NCBI GenBank assembly: GCA_003483125.1
Contig: DMWU01000160.1
Coordinates: 1 to 5,525 of the forward strand
Reading direction: 5' to 3'
DNA length: 5,525 nt
Source: Erythrobacter sp.
GTDB lineage: Bacteria > Pseudomonadota > Alphaproteobacteria > Sphingomonadales > Sphingomonadaceae
Both the position numbers and the translations under genes were made by a program. This document shows, piece after piece, positions 1-5,525 of this stretch (the first letter of the stretch is position 1; each line of letters opens with the position of its first letter). The notes below the pieces were generated by a model. The model had not been told where the DNA came from. It saw only the letters and a program-made list of their open reading frames with translations, and did not search any database.

Positions 1-319
1 CGTGTGCCGGCTCGCCAACCTTGGCAGCGAGATCGTTGAAGCCCTCCAGCGTAGTTGCGTCGAGTTGTTGATAGTGCAGCAAGTTAAGGAAATCGGCCAT
101 GTGGCTACGGCGATCAGCGGGCAGATATTGCTCCAACGCCTCGCGGGCGAGATTACGAAATTCATTGTCGCTCAATTCAGAGCGGGCGGTGCCCACAATC
201 CGCAGATCGTCATGCAGCAAGCCGTCTGCATTGAGCGCGCAAAGCGATGGCAAGAGCATACGCTTTGACAAATCTCCCGTCGCGCCAAACAGCAGCAACC
301 GGTCCGCAGTAACACTCAT
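1..319 (-). CDS. zwf: Glucose-6-phosphate 1-dehydrogenase, N-terminal part (cut by window edge)
   Basis: Zwf oxidises glucose 6-phosphate to 6-phosphogluconolactone with NAD(P)+ in the cytoplasm, the entry step to the Entner-Doudoroff and oxidative pentose phosphate pathways. Reading the minus strand from the ATG at 319 gives 106 codons without a stop, beginning MSVTADRLLLFGATGDLSKR. Residues 8-26 match the Zwf Rossmann fold: strand LLLFG, dinucleotide loop GATGDLSKR and then MLLPSL. Next come IVGTARSEL (about 41-49), the second strand with the Arg expected to contact the cofactor phosphate, and an EFRNLAREAL helix. The full protein is usually about 480-500 residues, so roughly a fifth is visible; the catalytic His region lies outside. 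An AGGAG box sits 8 nt before the ATG and supports this start. It shares strand with rimO upstream, but the 164-bp gap suggests its own promoter. In sphingomonads zwf often heads an Entner-Doudoroff operon (pgl, edd, glk), which cannot be seen here. Confidence 0.93.
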   Translation of the reverse strand, partial: MSVTADRLLLFGATGDLSKRMLLPSLCALNADGLLHDDLRIVGTARSELSDNEFRNLAREALEQYLPADRRSHMADFLNLLHYQQLDATTLEGFNDLAAKVGEPAH

Positions 320-327
320 AATTCGCA

Positions 328-332
328 CTCCT
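328..332 (-). promoter_or_regulatory. Ribosome binding site of zwf
   Basis: The minus strand reads TAGGAG just upstream of the zwf ATG, with AGGAG at 332-328 followed by an 8-nt spacer to the start at 319. This is close to the consensus and fixes the zwf start. The box lies directly beside the base of a small hairpin (349-334). Confidence 0.75.
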
Positions 333-333
333 A

Positions 334-371
334 CAGGGCAAGATCCCTGATTCCCGCCCAACAGCCGGGAT
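334..371 (-). promoter_or_regulatory. Folded 5' leader of zwf with mutually exclusive short stems
   Basis: Three short pairings are visible in the minus-strand RNA. Stem A pairs TCCCG (370-366) with CGGGA (356-352) across a 9-nt loop. Stem C pairs CAGGG (349-345) with CCCTG (338-334) across a 6-nt loop and abuts the Shine-Dalgarno box. Stem B would pair ATCCC (371-367) with GGGAT (347-343) and is incompatible with A and C. Each stem is only 5 bp, so this may be chance. The stems are seen; a regulatory role is inference. On the plus strand stem A is followed by T5 (371-375), which resembles a weak terminator, but no plus-strand gene here would need one. Confidence 0.3.
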
Positions 372-404
372 TTTTCGCGAATTCTGTCTACCAGCGTGCT
401 TGCT

Positions 405-426
405 TGCCCGCCATACCCGGCAGGCA
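405..426 (-). repeat. Inverted repeat (hairpin) downstream of rimO
   Basis: In minus-strand RNA, TGCCTGCC (426-419) pairs with GGCGGGCA (412-405) around a 6-nt loop, an 8-bp stem with one G-U pair. The plus-strand RNA would have a C-A mismatch at that position, so the fold favours the minus direction, the same as rimO and zwf. It lies about 58 nt beyond the rimO stop. No U-run follows it, so it is not a standard intrinsic terminator. It could protect the 3' end of the rimO transcript or attenuate it. Confidence 0.4.
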
Positions 427-483
427 GGCTGCATAGCTATTCATACGTTGGTTGGTGCAAATTTCGGCTATTTGCGTGCGGTA

Positions 484-1857
484 TCAGGTGATTACACCGA
501 AAAGATCATGCGCATCGGCGTCTTCGACTTCTACCTGCACAAGATCACCTTGTTTGATCGTTGCAGACACGTTGCGCAGATAAACCGCGCCGTCGATTTC
601 CGGTGCATCGGCCTGGCTGCGGCCGGTAGCACCGATGTCGCCATCTTCGTCGGGTTCGCCCACTTCATCGATGATGACGGGAACTTGCCGCCCGATTTTG
701 GCCTGAAGCTTGGCGGCGCTGATCCGCTCGGTCACTTCCATGATCCGGGCGTAGCGTTCTTCCTTCAGCTCTTCGGGAACAGGATCGGGCAGGGCGTTGG
801 CCGCCGCGCCCTCGACCGGTTCGAAACGGAATGCGCCGACACGATCAAGCTGTGCCTCTTCCAGCCAATCAAGCAGATATTTGAAATCGTCCTCGGTCTC
901 GCCGGGGAAGCCGACCACGAAGCTCGAGCGCACAGCGATTTCCGGGCAAACCTCACGCCAGCTCTTCAGGCGATCGAGGACCTTTGCCTCGTTCGCAGGA
1001 CGTTTCATGGCGCGCAGCACCGATGGAGATGCATGTTGGAAGGGGATGTCGAGATAAGGCGTCAGCAATCCTTCTGCCATTAGCGGAATTGCCGCATCGA
1101 CATGAGGGTAGGGATAGACGTAGTGCAAACGCACCCAAGGCTGCTCGCCATCTGGCGTCTTGAGTTGGCCCAATTCGCCCGCAAGGTCGGTCATGTGGGC
1201 GCGGACTTCTTGGCCCTTCCACTGGCGGGCTTCATGTCTCGTGTCTACACCATAGGCAGACGTATCCTGACTGATGACGAGCAGTTCTTTCGTGCCTGCC
1301 GCAACGAGCTTTTCAGCCTCGCGCAATACGGCATCAACCCTGCGGCTGGCAAGTTTTCCGCGCAATTGCGGGATAATGCAGAAGGCACAGGAATGGTTGC
1401 AACCCTCTGAAATCTTAAGATAACTGTAGTGACGCGGCGTTAATTTGATGTCTGGTTGCGGTACAAGATCAACGAACGGTCCCTGGCTTGGAGGGGCGTG
1501 CGTGTGCACTGCTTCGACGACCTGCTCATACTGATGTGCACCGGTTACAGCGAGAACCTGCGGGTGAGCTGCGCGAATGGCGTCGGCTTCTTCACCCATG
1601 CAGCCGGTCACGATCACGCGACCATTCTCTGAAATCGCTTCGCCAATGGTGGCGAGGCTTTCTTCCTTGGCGGAATCAAGGAAACCGCATGTATTGACCA
1701 GCACCACATCCGCGCCCGCGTAATTAGGACTCATGGCATAACCATCGGCACGCAGGCGCGTAAGGATTCGCTCGGAATCAACTAGCGCCTTGGGGCAGCC
1801 CAGGCTGACCATGCCGACCTTCTTGGCCTCAGGAATCGAAGTGGTGCTTGTACTCAT
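484..1857 (-). CDS. rimO: Ribosomal protein S12 methylthiotransferase RimO
   Basis: RimO is a radical-SAM enzyme that adds a methylthio group to the beta carbon of a conserved Asp of ribosomal protein S12. The 457-residue product has the family's usual length and three domains. The N-terminal UPF0004 domain (about 13-120) carries cluster ligands Cys21 ([12 protein letters not shown]), Cys57 ([14 protein letters not shown]) and Cys86 (TGCMGEE). The radical-SAM domain has the CxxxCxxC motif at Cys153, Cys157 and Cys160 ([13 protein letters not shown]), then SQDTSAYG and [14 protein letters not shown] domain runs from about 383 to the end. The segments [14 protein letters not shown] and [10 protein letters not shown] favour RimO over the tRNA enzyme MiaB, its main relative. 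The ATG at 1857 has an AGAGG box 11 nt upstream. It is divergent from the DUF1761 gene (77 bp apart) and 164 bp upstream of zwf. All expected ligands are present and the frame is intact. Confidence 0.97.
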   Translation of the reverse strand: MSTSTTSIPEAKKVGMVSLGCPKALVDSERILTRLRADGYAMSPNYAGADVVLVNTCGFLDSAKEESLATIGEAISENGRVIVTGCMGEEADAIRAAHPQVLAVTGAHQYEQVVEAVHTHAPPSQGPFVDLVPQPDIKLTPRHYSYLKISEGCNHSCAFCIIPQLRGKLASRRVDAVLREAEKLVAAGTKELLVISQDTSAYGVDTRHEARQWKGQEVRAHMTDLAGELGQLKTPDGEQPWVRLHYVYPYPHVDAAIPLMAEGLLTPYLDIPFQHASPSVLRAMKRPANEAKVLDRLKSWREVCPEIAVRSSFVVGFPGETEDDFKYLLDWLEEAQLDRVGAFRFEPVEGAAANALPDPVPEELKEERYARIMEVTERISAAKLQAKIGRQVPVIIDEVGEPDEDGDIGATGRSQADAPEIDGAVYLRNVSATIKQGDLVQVEVEDADAHDLFGVIT

Positions 1858-1888
1858 GATTGCGCGCGCCTCTACACGCGTGGGTCAA

Positions 1889-1899
1889 GATAGGCTATC
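1889..1899. repeat. 11-bp palindrome in the rimO / DUF1761 divergent region
   Basis: GATAG-G-CTATC is a perfect inverted repeat around one central base. It lies 31 bp before the rimO start and 35 bp before the DUF1761 start, roughly midway between them. Both half-sites resemble weak -10 elements (CTATCT on minus, GCTATC on plus), but I found no convincing -35 box on either side. It could be an operator, overlapping divergent -10 elements, or chance. The symmetry is seen; the function is inference. Confidence 0.3.
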
Positions 1900-1934
1900 C
1901 CCCACAGTAACCTACGGGAAGGAAGGGGGTTCTA

Positions 1935-2348
1935 ATGTTCGATGTAAATTGGCTTGGCGTAATCCTAGCCGCAGCTGCCGGATTCGTGGTTGGCGGTATC
2001 TGGTACGGCCCGATCATGGGCAAGAAATGGATGGGTGCGGTCGGCCTTAGAGAGGAGCAAATCAGGGAAGGCAATATGCCGCTGATCTATGGCGGTGCTT
2101 TTGCATTTTCCCTACTCGCCAGCTGGACTCTCGCCCACACATTTCTGAGCTATGCAGAGTATGGTGCGGAGCTTTCGGTTGTTGCCAAAGTGATGACGGC
2201 TTTCGGTGCAGCGCTAGGCTTCATCGTCCCAGCAATCGGCACCAATTACCTGTTCTCGCAAAAGAGCAAGACGCTGTTCTTCATCGATGCAAGCTATTGG
2301 CTGCTATTTTATATCGCGATGGGATTCGTGCACGCTCATCTGCCCTAA
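1935..2348 (+). CDS. DUF1761 family small integral membrane protein
   Basis: This is a 137-residue protein with four predicted membrane helices at about 5-24, 50-70, 84-105 and 114-133. It matches what I know of the DUF1761 family. After the first helix comes the typical GGIWYGPIMGKKWM segment (20-33), then a short polar stretch LREEQIREGN (38-47), and in the third helix the small-residue run TAFGAALGF (88-96). No catalytic motif or signal peptide cleavage site is evident. The family has no established function; a role in the inner membrane is all that can be said. The ATG is well supported by a purine-rich AAGGAAGGGGG at 1919-1929, ending 5 nt before the start. It is the only plus-strand gene here, divergent from rimO and convergent with the K+ channel gene (6 bp between stops). 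It therefore appears to be transcribed alone. The family assignment is from memory of its pattern. Confidence 0.85.
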   Translation: MFDVNWLGVILAAAAGFVVGGIWYGPIMGKKWMGAVGLREEQIREGNMPLIYGGAFAFSLLASWTLAHTFLSYAEYGAELSVVAKVMTAFGAALGFIVPAIGTNYLFSQKSKTLFFIDASYWLLFYIAMGFVHAHLP

Positions 2349-2354
2349 GGCAGG

Positions 2355-3437
2355 TTAGGCACCATCAGAGGTGGTATCTCCATTGCTATGGCCGTCTTCG
2401 GTCGGGACGATTTCGACCACGATATCGCCTGGCTGAAGGCACTGGCAACCATCTTCCCAGAAGCCCATGGCCTCGCCATTGCGATATATGCGCAGGCCGC
2501 GGCCGCCGCTGGCTAGCTCGCTTATCGTATTGCCGCACTCCTCCTCCGTGACTTCGCGTTCGACCAATTGGACGCGCCCGGTAACAGATGCGAGGTCCGC
2601 CAGGTAATCGGCGATATGCGCGCCTTTGGCTGAACCAGCCAAGAGCAAGCCAGTGAAGCGGACAGGATTGATCACATTATTGGCACCGGCCTGGCGAGCC
2701 AGGAATTCATTGTCGTCGGCGCGCACAACCACGCTGATCGGTACATCCGGCGCGAGGTGGCGCACGGTCAAAACTATCAGGATCGAGGTGTCGTCGCGAC
2801 CGGCGGAAACCAGCACGGTTTGCGCCTCGCGGATGCGCACGGCCTCAAGCGTTGAATCTCGCGAGGCATCTGCCGCCATGACATTGCAGCCGAGATCTTC
2901 TGCTTTCGTAAGTCGCTCCTCGCTGGGGTCGACAACCACAATTTTTTGCGGGTCGATCCCGCGCTCGATCAATTCTGCCACACTTTCAGAGCCCGAAACG
3001 CCGTAGCCCAACACCACGATGTGGTCTGAAAGGTTTTCCTGGATACGTGCCATGCGCCACTTCTCCCAGCTGCGCTTGATTATGAAGTTATAGGCCGTGC
3101 CAACAAAAATGAAGAACACGGCAAAACGGATTGGTGTGACTATTACCGCCTCGATCAGCCGGGCGCGGTCACTAACCGGAATGATATCACCAAATCCCGT
3201 GGTCGTGACCGATATCATCGTGAAATAAACGACGTCGAGGAAGCTTACATACCCGTCATGCGTGTCGACCAAGCCGCTGCGGTCCCAGTAGTGGACGAAC
3301 ACCACCACCATGAGCAGGAACAGAGCCAAGCCCAATCGGATGCTCAAATCGCCTAGGGCCGACACGCGCACTGCGCGGCGCAGCGGCTTGAAGCGAGGGC
3401 CACGGTATGAGTGGAGAGATTTGGATCTTTCGCTCAC
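2355..3437 (-). CDS. Two-helix potassium channel with RCK (TrkA-N/TrkA-C) domain
   Basis: This is a probable K+-selective channel subunit of the inner membrane, gated by a cytoplasmic RCK ring as in MthK. From the GTG at 3437 it has 360 residues: a basic N-terminus (YRGPRFKPLRR), TM1 at about 32-51, a pore helix with filter TTTGFGD at 78-84, TM2 at about 93-119, RCK-N at about 139-271 and a TrkA-C-like domain at about 284-345. RCK-N has Rossmann motif GYGVSG (144-149) and an Asp ending the second strand (VVVDP, Asp170), suggesting an NAD(H)- or ADP-type ligand. The start is uncertain. An in-frame ATG at 3494 adds 19 residues but overlaps surE by 41 nt and lacks a Shine-Dalgarno box. The GTG follows the surE stop by 16 nt with a weak AGAAAG ahead of it, so I prefer it. 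It is probably the last gene of the serS-surE operon. It differs from TrkA, which has no pore. The ligand and exact ion selectivity are not shown by sequence. Confidence 0.92.
   Translation of the reverse strand: MSERSKSLHSYRGPRFKPLRRAVRVSALGDLSIRLGLALFLLMVVVFVHYWDRSGLVDTHDGYVSFLDVVYFTMISVTTTGFGDIIPVSDRARLIEAVIVTPIRFAVFFIFVGTAYNFIIKRSWEKWRMARIQENLSDHIVVLGYGVSGSESVAELIERGIDPQKIVVVDPSEERLTKAEDLGCNVMAADASRDSTLEAVRIREAQTVLVSAGRDDTSILIVLTVRHLAPDVPISVVVRADDNEFLARQAGANNVINPVRFTGLLLAGSAKGAHIADYLADLASVTGRVQLVEREVTEEECGNTISELASGGRGLRIYRNGEAMGFWEDGCQCLQPGDIVVEIVPTEDGHSNGDTTSDGA
3051..3067 (-). promoter_or_regulatory. Candidate internal ribosome binding site and start for a free RCK domain
   Basis: Inside the channel gene the minus strand has GGGAG at 3067-3063, a 9-nt spacer and an in-frame ATG at 3053-3051. 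The ATG is codon 129 of the GTG-start protein. It lies between TM2 and the first strand of the RCK domain (MARIQENLSDHIVVLG). Initiation here would give a soluble 232-residue protein holding the whole RCK-N and C-terminal domains. MthK is known to make its extra gating-ring subunits from an internal Met at the equivalent place. The GGGAG comes from Trp-Glu codons, so it could be incidental. Confidence 0.4.
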
Positions 3438-3453
3438 CAGGGGCTTTCTTGCA

Positions 3454-4218
3454 TCAATTGTCGAACCTGTCAGCCAGAACCTTGATGGAGGCATGACGCG
3501 TCAGGTCGAGCTGCAATGGCGTGATCGATACGAAATCCTCTGCAATTGCTTCCAGATCGGTACCGTGATCGGGCGTATGTTCGATCGCATCGAGGCCAAA
3601 CCAGTAATAGCGGAAACCGCGCGGATCGCGCGCCTCGACAATCGAACCGCGCGAATAGTCATGGAAACCCTGCCGGACCACGCGCGCCCCCCGTACGTCC
3701 TGCGCATCGAGCGAGGGGAAATTCACGCTCACCAGCGTGCGATTCTCATATGGGACGGTCAGCAATGGCTCGATAACCCGTGGACCCCAGCCTTTTGCGG
3801 CCGAGAACCGGTCACCCGATGGTGGGCGCTCGGTCTTCATTACCTGGCTCAGCGCGATAGAGCGGACCCCCGCAAGCGCGCCCTCCATCGCGGCAGAAAC
3901 CGTGCCCGAATAGGTGATGTCGTCGCCCAGATTGGCCCCTGCATTCACGCCGGAGAGCAACAGGTCGGGTTCGCCATCCATCACATGTTTCATTCCCATG
4001 GATACAGCGTCGGTTGGCGTTCCCGTGACGGAAAAGCGCCGCTCGCCATGCTTGCGCAGGCGCACTGGCAAGGAAAGCGTCAGAGAATGACCCGCACCGG
4101 TCTGGTTATCTGAAGGCGCGCAGACCCAAACATCGTCGCTGAATTCATGTGCAATGGCCTCCAGCACCTCTAAACCAGGCGCGTGAATACCATCGTCATT
4201 GGTGACCAGGATCCGCAT
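3454..4218 (-). CDS. surE: 5'/3'-nucleotidase SurE
   Basis: SurE is a metal-dependent cytoplasmic phosphatase that removes phosphate from nucleoside monophosphates and is linked to stationary-phase survival. The 254-residue product has normal family length and begins with the hallmark [15 protein letters not shown]; Asp8 and Asp9 are metal ligands. The APSDNQTGAGHSLTL segment follows (34-48), where Thr40 sits in place of the usual metal-binding Ser. Next are GTPTDAV (66-72) and SGVNAGANLGDDITYSGTV (89-107), with Asn92 as the expected last ligand. Its ATG overlaps the serS stop by one base (TGATG), and TTGGAG lies 11 nt upstream within serS, so translation is probably coupled to serS. The K+ channel gene follows. 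In many alphaproteobacteria serS-surE is followed instead by pcm and a peptidase gene. The identification is secure; the preferred nucleotide substrate cannot be read from sequence. Confidence 0.97.
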   Translation of the reverse strand: MRILVTNDDGIHAPGLEVLEAIAHEFSDDVWVCAPSDNQTGAGHSLTLSLPVRLRKHGERRFSVTGTPTDAVSMGMKHVMDGEPDLLLSGVNAGANLGDDITYSGTVSAAMEGALAGVRSIALSQVMKTERPPSGDRFSAAKGWGPRVIEPLLTVPYENRTLVSVNFPSLDAQDVRGARVVRQGFHDYSRGSIVEARDPRGFRYYWFGLDAIEHTPDHGTDLEAIAEDFVSITPLQLDLTRHASIKVLADRFDN

Positions 4219-4235
4219 CAGTCGACCGGCTCCAA
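4216..4235 (-). promoter_or_regulatory. serS/surE TGATG overlap with surE ribosome binding site
   Basis: The serS stop TGA (4220-4218) shares its last base with the surE ATG (4218-4216). A TTGGAG box at 4235-4230, inside the serS coding sequence, lies 11 nt before that ATG. This arrangement is typical of translational coupling by ribosome re-initiation and shows the two genes are on one transcript. Confidence 0.7.
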
Positions 4236-5498
4236 CTTGGTTACGCCGCCCATATAGGGACGCAGTATCTCGGGAACCTCCACACTGCCGTCTTCCTGCT
4301 GGTAATTCTCCAGCACGGCTACAAGCGTGCGGCCGACAGCGAGCCCCGATCCGTTGAGCGTATGGACGACTTGCGTCTTCTTCTCACCTTCAGGGCGATA
4401 GCGGGCATTCATCCGCCGTGCCTGGAAGTCGCCCGTGTTGGAGCATGAGCTGATCTCGCGATAGGCTCCCTGGCCGGGCAGCCACACCTCTAGGTCATAG
4501 GTCTTGCGCGCGCCAAACCCCATGTCGCCTGTGCAGAGCAGCATCTTGCGATAGGGTAACCCCAAGGCTTTCAAGATTGCTTCTGCCGCTTCGGTCATTC
4601 GTTCATGTTCGGCCTCGCTCTCTTCAGGGCGGACCACGCTTACAAGCTCGCATTTCTCGAACTGGTGTTGGCGAATGAAGCCGCGCGTATCCTTGCCCGC
4701 CGCGCCAGCTTCGCTGCGGAAACAGAGGGTGAGGGCGGTCATCCGCATGGGCAGAGCAGCATCATCGACGATCTGGTCCATGACAGAGCTGGTTAGGCTT
4801 ACCTCGGAAGTAGGGATAAGCCAGCGATCATCGGTGGTGCGGAATGAATCCTCGGCGAACTTGGGCAGCTTGTCAGTGCCATACATGGCCTCGTCGCGCA
4901 CCAGTACAGGTGGGTTGCATTCAGTATAGCCATATTCGCGCGTCTGCTGATCGATCATGAATTGGCCGAGCGCGCGATGCAGCCTCGCCATTTCGCCGCG
5001 CAGGAAGGTGAAGCGTGCGCCAGAGATGTTGGCGCCGGTCTCGAAATCCATGCCGAGGGCAGGGCCGATATCAGCGTGCTCTCTCGGTTCGAACGAGAAT
5101 TCGCGCTTATCGCCCCAGCTTGAGATTTCGACATTGTCTTTCTCATCTTCGCCTTCAGGAACATCGCTGGCGGGGAGATTGGGAATGATGGCCAGCGCAT
5201 TTTGCAGGGCTTCGCCCAGCTTGCGGTCTTCCTCTTCCAATGCAGGTAATGTCTGCTTCAACTCGCCAACTTCGACCTTCAGCTTCTCGGCAGTGTCCTT
5301 GTCACCTTGCGCCATGGCCTGCCCGATGGCCTTGGATGCTTCATTGCGGCGGCTCTGCGCCTCTTGCATGCGCGTGGTGACAGCGCGGCGTTGTTGGTCA
5401 AGCTCCAGGATCGCGGCTGCTGCAGGCGCCGCGCCGCGGCGGGCGAGCGCGGCGTCAAAAGCTTCGGGATTGTCTCTGATCGAACGAATATCGTGCAT
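4218..5498 (-). CDS. serS: Serine--tRNA ligase
   Basis: SerS charges tRNA-Ser (and tRNA-Sec where present) with serine in two ATP-dependent steps in the cytoplasm. The 426-residue product has the normal bacterial length. The N-terminal antiparallel coiled-coil arm, which binds the long variable arm of tRNA-Ser, spans about 28-100 (rich in Glu, Lys, Gln and Arg). The class II catalytic core follows: motif 1 region around [16 protein letters not shown] (193-208), the serine-binding loop IPTSEV (228-233), motif 2 [20 protein letters not shown] (260-279), [15 protein letters not shown] (348-362) and motif 3 [12 protein letters not shown] (381-392). The ATG at 5498 gives [18 protein letters not shown], the usual alphaproteobacterial beginning. 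A GTG directly before it (5501) could add one residue but is less likely. A long G run and AGGCGGG lie upstream. It is probably first of the visible genes in a serS-surE-channel operon whose promoter is outside the window. Confidence 0.98.
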   Translation of the reverse strand: MHDIRSIRDNPEAFDAALARRGAAPAAAAILELDQQRRAVTTRMQEAQSRRNEASKAIGQAMAQGDKDTAEKLKVEVGELKQTLPALEEEDRKLGEALQNALAIIPNLPASDVPEGEDEKDNVEISSWGDKREFSFEPREHADIGPALGMDFETGANISGARFTFLRGEMARLHRALGQFMIDQQTREYGYTECNPPVLVRDEAMYGTDKLPKFAEDSFRTTDDRWLIPTSEVSLTSSVMDQIVDDAALPMRMTALTLCFRSEAGAAGKDTRGFIRQHQFEKCELVSVVRPEESEAEHERMTEAAEAILKALGLPYRKMLLCTGDMGFGARKTYDLEVWLPGQGAYREISSCSNTGDFQARRMNARYRPEGEKKTQVVHTLNGSGLAVGRTLVAVLENYQQEDGSVEVPEILRPYMGGVTKLEPVD

Positions 5499-5517
5499 CA
5501 CCCGCCTATCCCCCCCC
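5499..5517 (-). promoter_or_regulatory. serS translation initiation region with eight-G run
   Basis: On the minus strand eight consecutive G (5517-5510) are followed by ATAGGCGGGTG and the serS ATG. The G run, about 11 nt from the ATG, or the nearer AGGCGGG could both pair with the anti-Shine-Dalgarno. The spacing of AGGCGGG is only 2 nt to the ATG, so the G run is the better site. Confidence 0.45.
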
Positions 5518-5525
5518 GCACCGCG

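Noticed and set aside
2..268. Plus-strand open frame of 88 codons at the left edge
   Set aside because: It is antisense to the zwf coding sequence, which reads cleanly as a Zwf N-terminus on the minus strand.
352..375. Plus-strand terminator-like hairpin (TCCCG / CGGGA followed by T5)
   Set aside because: The stem is only 5 bp with a 9-nt loop, and no plus-strand gene ends here. It is better treated as part of the zwf leader or as chance.
210..434. Minus-strand open frame of 74 codons overlapping the zwf start
   Set aside because: It reads zwf codons in another frame, has no Shine-Dalgarno box before its ATG, and its sequence is low in recognisable structure.
432..460. Candidate zwf promoter TTGCAC, 17 nt, GCTATG on the minus strand
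   Set aside because: Spacing is right but the -10 box is a poor match, and similar matches are expected by chance. It is not strong enough to annotate.
400..1083. Plus-strand open frame of 227 codons
   Set aside because: It is antisense to the C-terminal half of rimO, a certain gene. It has no ribosome binding site or recognisable domain, and its composition is that expected from reading GC-rich coding sequence backwards.
3310..4113. Plus-strand open frame of 267 codons
   Set aside because: It runs antisense across most of surE and the start of the channel gene. The product is Arg-rich with no domain pattern, so it is a shadow frame.
1..5525. Mobile elements, CRISPR arrays, tRNA genes, toxin-antitoxin or defence genes
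   Set aside because: Nearly all of the window is accounted for by intact housekeeping genes, and the remaining gaps (164, 77, 16 and 6 bp) hold no direct-repeat array, transposase remnant or cloverleaf that I could see.

Overview
The window looks like ordinary chromosomal core sequence from an alphaproteobacterium, most likely a sphingomonad of the Erythrobacteraceae type. The reasons are the moderately high GC, the style of the SerS N-terminus ([18 protein letters not shown]), the serS-surE gene pair and a DUF1761 protein. The taxon is an inference from sequence style; no database was searched. I see no mobile element, CRISPR array, RNA gene or anomalous island.

Layout, left to right. Positions 1-319 (minus) hold the N-terminal 106 codons of glucose-6-phosphate dehydrogenase (zwf), cut by the window edge. 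Positions 320-483 are a non-coding leader containing several small hairpins. Positions 484-1857 (minus) are rimO, the ribosomal protein S12 methylthiotransferase. Positions 1858-1934 are a short divergent intergenic region with an 11-bp palindrome. Positions 1935-2348 (plus) encode a small four-helix DUF1761 membrane protein, the only plus-strand gene. It converges, with 6 bp between stop codons, on a minus-strand cluster: serS (5498-4218), surE (4218-3454) and a two-helix K+ channel with a cytoplasmic RCK/TrkA domain (about 3437-2355). serS and surE overlap by one base (TGATG), and the channel follows surE by 16 bp or overlaps it, depending on its start. These three genes are therefore probably one operon, transcribed from upstream of the right edge.

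Functionally the genes are housekeeping: tRNA charging (SerS), nucleotide dephosphorylation and stationary-phase survival (SurE), K+ conductance (channel), ribosome modification (RimO) and entry to the Entner-Doudoroff/pentose phosphate routes (Zwf).

I found no clearly new system. The most checkable oddity is a good Shine-Dalgarno sequence in front of an in-frame ATG exactly at the junction between the channel's pore and its RCK domain. It suggests that a free RCK subunit is made by internal initiation, as is known for MthK. Smaller points are the possible alternative folds in the zwf leader, an eight-G run at the serS ribosome binding site, Thr in place of the usual Ser metal ligand in SurE, and the very tight convergent gene junction.
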